In this document: positions 35,928-42,083 of the stretch, piece by piece
Layout: every line of letters begins with the position of its first letter
Numbering within the stretch: position 1 is the first letter of the stretch
Source of the DNA: Sphingobium phenoxybenzoativorans
GTDB lineage: Bacteria; Pseudomonadota; Alphaproteobacteria; Sphingomonadales; Sphingomonadaceae
Direction of reading: 5' to 3'
Length of the DNA stretch: 42,083 nucleotides
Assembly: GCF_001757355.1 (NCBI RefSeq)
Contig: NZ_MINO01000033.1
Coordinates: forward strand, 1 to 42,083
Notes under the pieces: model-generated
Told to the model about the DNA's origin: nothing
Seen by the model: the letters and a program-made list of their open reading frames with translations, nothing else
Database searches by the model: none
Translations under genes and position numbers: made by a program

Positions 35928-37031
35928 ATGCAGCTTCAATTCTTCCCCTCCCGGACGATGGCCCTCTATATGGGCCGCCTGTTCCTGACGCGCAGCTTCG
36001 CCGTGCTGGCGCTGCTCGTCATCGTGCTCCAGACGCTCGACCTGCTGGGGGAATCGGGCAATATCCTGGCCTATAAGGGCAATGGCGACGCGCAGCTCTG
36101 GCACTATATCTTCCTGCGCGCGCCGCAGATCATCGCGCGCTTCCTGCCTTTCGCGGTGCTGCTGGGCACGCTGATCACGCTGGCGACGCTGAACCAGAAT
36201 AGCGAGGTGATCGCGATGAAGGCGGCAGGCCTGTCCGCGCACCAGATTCTCGCGCCGCTGATCGTCGTCGCCATCGGCATTGCGGGGATCAGCTTCGTCT
36301 TCAACGACCGCATCGTCTCCCCTTCGACCGCCGCGCTCGATGCCTGGTCCAATGTCGATTACGGGCCGATCCCCACCGACAGCGGCGTCAAGACCAACGC
36401 CTGGGTGCGCGACGGCAACAACCTGATCAACGCCGGGATCATCGCCGGGCGCGGCAAGGCGACCCAGTTGCGCAAGATCGTGATCTTCAACCGGGTCGAC
36501 AATACGCTGATCAGCATCATCCAGGCCCCCCGCGCCCATTTCGACGCGCAGGCGGGCAAGGGCTGGGTGCTGCAGGACGCGCAGCAATTCGATGTGACGC
36601 GCGGCACCGGCAAGGCGATCGGCACCATCCGCTTCGGCCCGGAAATCCGCCCCGACCAGTTCACTCTGGCGAAGGTCGACGCCGACGGCCTGACCGCCAA
36701 TGAACTGGGCATGGCCATTGCCGACCTCAAGGATGCGGGCCGTCCCACCGCCGCGCTGGAGGGCAGCCTGTGGCACAAATTCTCCGGCCCGCTTTCCGCC
36801 GTGCTGATGCCGCTTCTGGGGTCCGTCGCCGCCTTCGGCCTGGCGCGGTCCGGCCGGCTGTTCATCCGCGCCGTCATCGGTATGGCGCTGGGCTTCACTT
36901 ATTTCGTGGCGGACAATTTCGCGCTGGCGATGGGCAATCTGGGCGCATATCCGCCCTTCATGGCCGCCTGGGCGCCGTTCCTGCTGTTCCTTCTCGTCGG
37001 CGAAACCGTGCTGATCCGCACAGAGGAATAG
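35928..37031 (+). CDS. lptG: LptG-like permease (YjgP/YjgQ family)
   Basis: A 367-residue inner-membrane partner of the preceding LptF-like protein, with the same 3 + jellyroll + 3 helix layout. It shows FLPFAVLLGTLITLATLNQNSEVIAMKAAGLS in the first half and WHKFSGPLSAVLMPLLGSVAAFGLARSG in the second. It starts 15 bases after lptF and should be co-translated. The ATP-binding LptB and the LptC/A/D bridge are not in this window. It is followed by the bCerS candidate after 82 bases. Confidence 0.9.
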   Translation: MQLQFFPSRTMALYMGRLFLTRSFAVLALLVIVLQTLDLLGESGNILAYKGNGDAQLWHYIFLRAPQIIARFLPFAVLLGTLITLATLNQNSEVIAMKAAGLSAHQILAPLIVVAIGIAGISFVFNDRIVSPSTAALDAWSNVDYGPIPTDSGVKTNAWVRDGNNLINAGIIAGRGKATQLRKIVIFNRVDNTLISIIQAPRAHFDAQAGKGWVLQDAQQFDVTRGTGKAIGTIRFGPEIRPDQFTLAKVDADGLTANELGMAIADLKDAGRPTAALEGSLWHKFSGPLSAVLMPLLGSVAAFGLARSGRLFIRAVIGMALGFTYFVADNFALAMGNLGAYPPFMAAWAPFLLFLLVGETVLIRTEE

Positions 37032-37113
37032 AAGACGGAATAGGGAACGCCCTTTCTTTTCCCCGGAAAGAAACTAGAGCCGTCGAACGCTTCAGCGCGA
37101 ACCGGGAGGCCCC

Positions 37114-38262
37114 ATGTCCGTTACAGTCACGCCCGTAGCCGGAAAGGCCGACCTGAAGGCCTTTGTGGACCTGCCCTGGACGATCTACGCCAATGATCCC
37201 AACTGGGTCGCGCCGCTCAAGAGCGAAGTCTACGGCCTGCTGACGCCGGGCAAGAACCCCTTTTTCGAACATGCCGAGGCGCAATATTTCCTGGCCCGGC
37301 GCGGCGCGGAAGTCACTGGCCGCATCTCCGCCCATATCGACCGTCTGGCGCTGACCATCACGCCGGAACAGGGCATGGGTCCGGGCACCGGCAATTTCGG
37401 CTTGTTCGAGGCGAAGGACGCCGAAACCGCCGCCGCCCTGCTGTCCACCGCCGAGGAATGGCTGCGCGGGAAGGGCATGACCCGCGTGCTTGGCCCGCTT
37501 TCGCTGTCCATCTGGGAGGAGCCGGGCCTGCTGATCGAGGGCCATGACCATCCGCCCACGGTCATGATGGGCCATAACAGCGCCGCCTATCAGCCGTGGA
37601 TCGAATCCGCCGGCTATGCCCCCGTGAAGCAGCTCAAAACCTATGATCTCGACATCACCAAGGACTTCCCGCCGCTGATCCAGCGTATCGTCCAGTCGGG
37701 CGAGAAAAGCCCGCGGATCAACATCCGCAAGGTCGACAAGTCTCACTTCGACAAGGAGGCTGCGATCATCCTTGGCATCCTCAACGACGCCTGGGGCCGC
37801 AACTGGGGCTTCGTGCCGATCACTGACAGCGAAGTGGCCTTTACCGGCAAGAAGCTGAAACCCATCGTGTTTGAGGATCTGATCATGGTCGCCGAACTGG
37901 ATGGCGAGCCTGTGGCCTTCATGATGACGCTGCCCGACCTCAATGAAGCCATCAAGCCGCTCAACGGTTCGCTGCTGCCCTTCGGCTGGGCGAAGCTGCT
38001 GCTATGGCTGCGCAAGCCCAAGGTCCGCACGATGCGCGTGCCGCTGATGGGCGTGGTCCAGCGGTTGCAATCCTCCCGCATGGCCAGCCAGCTCGCCTTC
38101 ATGATGATCGAATATATCCGCCGCGCCGCCATTACCGACTATGGCGCGACCCGCGGCGAGATCGGCTGGGTGCTCGACGACAATCAGGGCATGAACGCCA
38201 TCGCCGAGGCGATCGAGAGCCGGGTCAACAAAATCTATCAGGTCTACGACAAGACGCTGTAG
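37114..38262 (+). CDS. bcerS: GNAT-fold acyltransferase, bacterial ceramide synthase (bCerS) candidate
   Basis: A 382-residue protein in the large, divergent GNAT-fold group. Recognisable parts are FVDLPWTIYANDPNWVAPL near the N-terminus, FFEHAEAQYFLARRGAEVTGRISAHID, WEEPGLLIEG, and the C-terminal GEIGWVLDDNQGMNAIAEA followed by NKIYQVYDK, the second half of a duplicated acyltransferase. In Caulobacter a protein of this type (bCerS) N-acylates the sphingoid base. Assignment rests on family pattern and on location with lptFG and near spt. GGGAGG precedes the ATG. If correct, the window encodes SPT, reductase and ceramide synthase together. Confidence 0.75.
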   Translation: MSVTVTPVAGKADLKAFVDLPWTIYANDPNWVAPLKSEVYGLLTPGKNPFFEHAEAQYFLARRGAEVTGRISAHIDRLALTITPEQGMGPGTGNFGLFEAKDAETAAALLSTAEEWLRGKGMTRVLGPLSLSIWEEPGLLIEGHDHPPTVMMGHNSAAYQPWIESAGYAPVKQLKTYDLDITKDFPPLIQRIVQSGEKSPRINIRKVDKSHFDKEAAIILGILNDAWGRNWGFVPITDSEVAFTGKKLKPIVFEDLIMVAELDGEPVAFMMTLPDLNEAIKPLNGSLLPFGWAKLLLWLRKPKVRTMRVPLMGVVQRLQSSRMASQLAFMMIEYIRRAAITDYGATRGEIGWVLDDNQGMNAIAEAIESRVNKIYQVYDKTL

Positions 38263-38300
38263 GGGCCGTAGGGGCGCGTCCCCCGATCGTTACAGCGCCG

Positions 38301-38376
38301 CGTACTCCTGCGAAGGCAGGAGTCCAGGGCGGCTTGGCGCTTTGAGGCCCTGGGCTCCTGCTTTCGCAGGAGCACG
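38301..38376. repeat. Inverted pair of a CTCCTGCGAA palindromic repeat
   Basis: The arm at 38301-38329 (CTCCTGCGAAGGCAGGAG core) and its near-exact inverted copy at 38348-38376 (CTCCTGCTTTCGCAGGAG core) enclose an 18-base loop. Each arm is itself palindromic. It is a different family from the GAGCTTGTCGAAG repeats. It lies between convergent genes and may also help end transcription. Confidence 0.8.
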
Positions 38377-38414
38377 CGTCCATCTAAACAGGTCAGGCCC
38401 CAGCGCCGCCACCC

Positions 38415-38885
38415 CTATGCCTCGCCCAGCCGAATCGACAGCCGGGTGATCCGCGAGCGATGGATGCGCCACTGCCCCTCCACGCAATGATAGGTCTCAT
38501 GATAATGGCCGGTGCCGTGCAGGACCATTGTCCCGTCCTGCTCCCATATCTGGTCCTCCATCGCGATGACGCCGGTCGCCCGCGTGTCGCTCTCGATGCT
38601 GATCTCGTGGCAATGGCCATGATGCACGGTCGTCTTTGTGCCGATAACGGTGCTGATGAACTCGACCACTTCGTCGCCGCCTTCATACACCCAGTCATTG
38701 CTTTCCGCGGCCATGCCATCCGGCGCCTGGCCATCTATGCTCAATGACGGGCGGGCATCGAAAATCGCGTCGTCGCAAAAGACCGTGCGCAGATTGGCCC
38801 AGTCCTTCGTATCCATCAGGCGGAAATAGCGCGCCTTGAGCTGCTTGATCGCCTCTATGGCCAGAAGCTGATCGATCCTATCCAT
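38415..38885 (-). CDS. NTF2-like / SnoaL-type protein
   Basis: A 156-residue protein with the cone-shaped NTF2-like fold typical of SnoaL-4 members: IDQLLAIEAIKQLKARYFRLMDTKDW at the start and GHYHETYHCVEGQWRIHRSRITRLS at the end. Relatives include dehydratases, isomerases and dioxygenase small subunits. Several His (VHHGHCHE, GHYHETYHC) could line the pocket, but no reaction can be assigned. AGAGGAG precedes the ATG. No pathway genes adjoin it. Confidence 0.87.
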   Translation of the reverse strand: MDRIDQLLAIEAIKQLKARYFRLMDTKDWANLRTVFCDDAIFDARPSLSIDGQAPDGMAAESNDWVYEGGDEVVEFISTVIGTKTTVHHGHCHEISIESDTRATGVIAMEDQIWEQDGTMVLHGTGHYHETYHCVEGQWRIHRSRITRLSIRLGEA

Positions 38886-38958
38886 GCATGTCTCCTCTTT
38901 CTGACGTTATTAGGCCACCCGGAGCGGCCAGTAACTACCGGTTGTCAGAGGCGCGGGA

Positions 38959-39480
38959 TCAGGCATCGAATGCGGGCATGGCCAGAGCCAGTCCATGATC
39001 CCGCACTGCGGATGGCCATCCTTCCGACATCTTCACAAATCCGTCCCTGTCTTTCGCATAAAGCGCCCGGATCGCGGCTTCATAGCCCGGCCGGTCGCCG
39101 GCCATCGCCGTCAGGAAATGATAGGCGGCATCCATCGCGGCGCGGGGCGAGGGCTGAGCGGTTCCTTCCTTGCGCGCCGCCTCGACCAGCTTGCGCAGCG
39201 TAACCGACGCCCCGCCCGGCTGCGCGCCCAGCCATTCCCAATGGCGCGGCAGCAAGGTCACCTCGCGCGCCTGCACGCCAAGCCGGGGCCTGCCCCGCCC
39301 GCGCGCCGGTTCACGCCCCGGCCCCCGCATGTCGATGTCCACCTGCCGCCCGGTCGCATCGTCAAAGACCAGGATCATCGGCGCATCGCCATCCATCGCG
39401 CGCATGGCGGCGCGTATCTCCGCCTCCTCGCCCGTCCCGATCCAATAATCGCCCGCAAAGGCCGTCAACGTGCGCGCCAT
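38959..39480 (-). CDS. DUF2239 family protein
   Basis: A 173-residue cytoplasmic protein recognised by the conserved block GRGRPRLGVQAREVTLLPRHWEWLGAQPGGASVTLRKLVEAAR in the middle. The family is uncharacterised. The C-terminal half is helical (AAMDAAYHFLTAMAGDRPGYEAAIRALYAKD), somewhat like TetR effector or DNA-binding-protein helices. GAAGGAG lies seven bases before the ATG at 39480. A promoter flanked by an inverted repeat precedes it, so it appears individually regulated. Confidence 0.85.
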   Translation of the reverse strand: MARTLTAFAGDYWIGTGEEAEIRAAMRAMDGDAPMILVFDDATGRQVDIDMRGPGREPARGRGRPRLGVQAREVTLLPRHWEWLGAQPGGASVTLRKLVEAARKEGTAQPSPRAAMDAAYHFLTAMAGDRPGYEAAIRALYAKDRDGFVKMSEGWPSAVRDHGLALAMPAFDA

Positions 39481-39501
39481 GCCGAATCTCCTTCGGCCCG
39501 G

Positions 39502-39543
39502 CTATTATTACCCGGATTTTATTTCGTCAATATTGTCCGGGTA
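39502..39543 (-). promoter_or_regulatory. Promoter and inverted-repeat operator of the DUF2239 gene
   Basis: On the minus strand TTGACG (39530-39525) and TAATAG (39507-39502) are 17 bases apart. TACCCGGA (39509-39516) and TCCGGGTA (39536-39543) form a perfect 8-base inverted repeat, 19 bases apart, enclosing the -35 and most of the spacer. The AT-rich core stands out in this GC-rich genome. A repressor or activator site is likely; the regulator is not known. Confidence 0.55.
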
Positions 39544-39546
39544 TAA

Positions 39547-40317
39547 TTATCGCAACTCGACCCACACCGGCGCATGGTCGCTGGCCTTTTCCCGGCCGCG
39601 AAATTCCTTGTCGACTTGCGCATCGACCAGCCGGTCGGCGGCGGGCGGGCTGAGCAGAAGATGGTCGATCCGAAACCCCGCATCACGCGGCCAGGCGTTC
39701 ATCTGATAATCCCAATAGGTCCACACGCCCCCGGCCGGGTGACGGGAAAGCAGCGCGTCGGTCCACCCGTCGCCCAGAAACCGGCGATAGGCCGCCCGGC
39801 TTTCCGGCTGCATCAGCGCATCGCCGGCCATTGCCTTGACCGAATAGACGTCCTTGTCGCGTGGAATGACATTATAGTCGCCCGCCAGCACCGCCGGGAC
39901 TTCCTCCGCCCAGATCTCCGCCGCCCGCGCGCGCAGCCGCTTCATCCAGCGCAGCTTGTAGTCGAACTTTGGCCCCGGCTGCGGATTGCCGTTGGGAAGG
40001 TAGATGCTGGCGATCCGCACGCCGTCCACCTCCGCCTCCAGATAGCGGCTATGCTCGTCCTCGGCTTCGCCCTCCAGCCCGCGCGCGACCTCCACCGGAA
40101 CCTGCCCCCGCGCCAGGATGGCGACGCCGTTGAACCCCTTCTGCCCATGCCAGATCGCGCCATAGCCGGCCTCCTCGATATCCTTCACCGGGAAGGTCTC
40201 GTCGGACGTCTTGATCTCCTGCAGGCAGGCGACATCGGGCCGGGTCTCGCTCAGCCACTCGACAAGGCGAGGCAGCCGCGCCTTGATGCCGTTGATGTTG
40301 AACGTGGCGATACGCAT
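39547..40317 (-). CDS. xth: Exodeoxyribonuclease III (AP endonuclease)
   Basis: A 256-residue DNA repair enzyme of the EEP superfamily. Catalytic motifs: MRIATFNINGIKARL (Asn7), LQEIKTSDETFP (Glu34), IYLPNGNP, LAGDYNVIPRDKDV (Asp-x-Asn) and the final ASDHAPVWVEL (Asp-His). It cuts at abasic sites and removes 3' blocks. The length is normal for the XthA type. It lies just upstream of the DUF2239 gene on the same strand, but that gene has its own promoter. Confidence 0.97.
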   Translation of the reverse strand: MRIATFNINGIKARLPRLVEWLSETRPDVACLQEIKTSDETFPVKDIEEAGYGAIWHGQKGFNGVAILARGQVPVEVARGLEGEAEDEHSRYLEAEVDGVRIASIYLPNGNPQPGPKFDYKLRWMKRLRARAAEIWAEEVPAVLAGDYNVIPRDKDVYSVKAMAGDALMQPESRAAYRRFLGDGWTDALLSRHPAGGVWTYWDYQMNAWPRDAGFRIDHLLLSPPAADRLVDAQVDKEFRGREKASDHAPVWVELR

Positions 40318-40402
40318 GTGGTGGGGTCCTTGGGCGGCCGCAGGGCGAACGGATATCGGATCACTCTTTGGAGAAAGAGAGACAAGTGAGCAAGGTGATC
40401 AC

Positions 40403-41119
40403 TTATTCTTCGACAGGCACTATCGAACACTCACCTGTTGCAGCATCATACAGAAGCTTCGCAAGGTCTGGCCCTTGGGCGGGATCGTCATTCTTGGCCC
40501 CAAGAGAAATCAGTATCTCGGCATTGCCATTTTCATGAAGAACAACAGCCGTGGAGACGTCATCGTTAACATGAGGCCACTCAGGACCGAAATGATGAGC
40601 AGACAAATTTTTGGCAGCTAATTCTTCTGCTAATATTGCGGCAGCCAAAAAGGCATCCGCGATCTTTTGCACAGCCTGCGCCTCACTTAAACCGGCGAGG
40701 GTAGGCACAGCCAAAGTGCTGTTCCCAACGGCGATAAGAAACTGACCAACCGCCTGCTGGGCCGTGACAGCTTTCGTGATGACATCAAGTGTTACTTGAT
40801 CGGAATTCGGAAAAGCGGCTTGCCGTTCCATAGATGTCAAACGTCGAAATTGGCGTTTCGTGAATGAGACCAGCCTAGCAGTGGCTAATCCTGCAAGGGC
40901 GGTCACTGTACCTTGCGCTATCCACTTGGCCAAATCGTGTAGTGTGAATACGTCCAAAACAAGTCGGAGATACTCATTCGGCCCGGCAAGCAGAGGGCCA
41001 GGTTTGACTGCGACTTCACTTTCAGTAATCTCAGTCAGTAGCCGACTTGTCTGCGTTAGCGCATACATATTAGCGAGCGGACCGACTGCGATCGTGAGAG
41101 AGGGGGCTTCATGCTCCAT
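40403..41119 (-). CDS. Unknown protein of atypical composition
   Basis: A protein of about 238 residues with no recognised domain. It has long helical stretches (DVFTLHDLAKWIAQGTVTALAGLATARLVSF and KIADAFLAAAILAEELAAK) without a signal peptide or clear membrane segment, and an acidic C-terminus. ATG 41119 is preferred over GTG 41128 because GAAGG lies eight bases upstream. The gene is visibly richer in A+T than xth and queA on either side, suggesting acquisition by transfer. No mobile-element genes or repeats adjoin it. Confidence 0.6.
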   Translation of the reverse strand: MEHEAPSLTIAVGPLANMYALTQTSRLLTEITESEVAVKPGPLLAGPNEYLRLVLDVFTLHDLAKWIAQGTVTALAGLATARLVSFTKRQFRRLTSMERQAAFPNSDQVTLDVITKAVTAQQAVGQFLIAVGNSTLAVPTLAGLSEAQAVQKIADAFLAAAILAEELAAKNLSAHHFGPEWPHVNDDVSTAVVLHENGNAEILISLGAKNDDPAQGPDLAKLLYDAATGECSIVPVEE

Positions 41120-41176
41120 CAAAATCACCTTCTTGGTGCATTCCTACATCGACAGCCGACCAGCTTTAAGCTGTGA

Positions 41177-42083
41177 TCACGGCAACAACAACGACGCATC
41201 CCCATAACTATAAAACCGATACCCCGCCGCAATCGCGTGCGCATAGGCCGATTGCATCCGTTCCCGTCCCATCAGCGCGCTGACCAGCATGAACAGCGTC
41301 GACTTGGGCAGATGGAAATTCGTCATCAGCCCGTCGATCGCGCGGAAGCGGTATCCCGGCGTGATGAAAATCCGCGTCTCGCCTTCGAAGGGCGCGATCA
41401 CGCCATCCTCGCCGGTCGCGCTTTCCAGCAGGCGCAGGCTGGTCGTGCCGACGGAAATCAGCCGCCCGCCCTTCGCCCGCACGGCGTTCAGCCGCGCCGC
41501 CGTCGCCGCGTCGATGCGGCCCCATTCCGCATGCATCCGGTGGTCGTCGGTGTCGTCCGCCTTCACTGGCAGGAACGTCCCCGCGCCGACATGCAGGGTC
41601 AGCGTCTCGGTCGCGATCCCCGCCGCCGCCAGCCGCTCCATCAGGCCCGGCGTGAAATGCAGCGCCGCCGTCGGCGCCGCCACTGCGCCATCCTCCCGCG
41701 CGAACAGAGTCTGATAATCCTCCCGGTCGCGTTCATCGGTCGGGCGCTTGCTGGCGATATAGGGGGGCAGCGGCATACGCCCCGCCCGCTCCAGCAGTAT
41801 TTCGACCGGCTCCTCGCCCTCGAAGCTCAGGCTCACCCCGCCATCCTCGTCGCGCGGCCCGGCGATGGCGGTGACGCCCGCGCCGAATTCGATCCGGTCG
41901 CCGTCCCGCACCCGCTTGGCGTTGCGCAGAAACGCCTGCCACTGGCGCAGCCCCAGCCGCTTGTGCAGCGTCGCGCCGATCCGCGCCGCGCCGCGCATGC
42001 CCTCCAGTTGCGCCGGGATGACCCGCGTGTCGTTAAAGACCAGGCAGTCGCCCGCGCGCAGCGCATGGGGCAGATCGGCGACG
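41177..42083 (-). CDS. queA: S-adenosylmethionine:tRNA ribosyltransferase-isomerase (5' end outside window)
   Basis: About 301 C-terminal residues of QueA are present, and the frame is open to the window edge. It transfers the ribosyl part of SAM to preQ1 in tRNA, forming epoxyqueuosine. Family segments are [12 protein letters not shown] near the window edge, [57 protein letters not shown] and [16 protein letters not shown]. All are intact. The ATG at 41998 is internal. It ends 58 bases from the start of the unknown gene downstream. Confidence 0.97.
   Translation of the reverse strand, partial: VADLPHALRAGDCLVFNDTRVIPAQLEGMRGAARIGATLHKRLGLRQWQAFLRNAKRVRDGDRIEFGAGVTAIAGPRDEDGGVSLSFEGEEPVEILLERAGRMPLPPYIASKRPTDERDREDYQTLFAREDGAVAAPTAALHFTPGLMERLAAAGIATETLTLHVGAGTFLPVKADDTDDHRMHAEWGRIDAATAARLNAVRAKGGRLISVGTTSLRLLESATGEDGVIAPFEGETRIFITPGYRFRAIDGLMTNFHLPKSTLFMLVSALMGRERMQSAYAHAIAAGYRFYSYGDASLLLP

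Noticed and set aside
34587..36776. A 729-codon open frame on the minus strand opposite lptF/lptG.
   Set aside because: Its His/Asp/Arg/Gln-rich translation is typical of antisense frames in GC-rich genes, and the plus-strand LptF and LptG proteins are unmistakable.

Overview
The window is 42 kb of GC-rich, densely coding chromosome from an alphaproteobacterium of the Sphingomonadaceae, most likely Sphingobium or a close relative. The serine palmitoyltransferase is 420 residues long and very close to the Sphingomonas enzyme as I remember it. It sits in a ceramide-synthesis cluster. Gene orders typical of the order are present (helicase-S4-fdxA-carD, and rplU-rpmA-acetyltransferases-obgE-proB). 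Palindromic repeats of the kind common in sphingomonads lie between genes. I see no rRNA, tRNA, CRISPR array, prophage or insertion sequence. No gene-free gap reaches 300 bases.

Layout. 1-2.65 kb: the end of an unknown gene, an AGCS amino-acid:cation symporter and a lower-GC TonB-C-like secreted protein. 2.8-7.1 kb (minus strand): a coupled three-gene unit of a POT peptide transporter, an amidohydrolase lipoprotein and a second amidohydrolase that has lost most metal ligands. 7.3-10 kb: a nitroreductase, a YtrA-type GntR regulator, two DUF2807 proteins that converge on it, and a 43-residue lipoprotein. A good promoter with an overlapping inverted repeat precedes the DUF2807 pair. 10.1-14.2 kb (minus): SUV3-like helicase, S4 protein, fdxA and carD. 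14.4-16 kb: an M23 envelope peptidase with a perfect CtrA-type box upstream. 16-16.7 kb: vapBC with a four-half-site operator. 16.8-21.1 kb: hemB, an acetyltransferase, a membrane spermidine-synthase-like protein and a gamma carbonic anhydrase. 21.1-27.2 kb: a lipoprotein, an AEC transporter, rplU, rpmA, two acetyltransferases, obgE and proB.

27.2-38.3 kb is the most interesting part, a sphingolipid locus. On the plus strand come a ceramide-reductase candidate (cerR), a dedicated acyl carrier protein, serine palmitoyltransferase and a hybrid histidine kinase. A minus-strand unit then carries a DUF2141 protein, a lipid kinase resembling Caulobacter ceramide kinase CpgB, and a nucleotidyltransferase-fold protein. 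The plus strand resumes with an LptF/LptG permease pair followed directly by a ceramide-synthase (bCerS) candidate. Together these could make, phosphorylate and export ceramide-based lipids in a group known to carry glycosphingolipid instead of LPS. 38.4-42 kb: an NTF2-like protein, DUF2239, xth, a lower-GC unknown gene and the 3' part of queA.

Assignments rest on protein sequences and motifs read by eye; no database search was run. Start codons were chosen from ribosome-binding sites, overlaps and signal peptides where possible.
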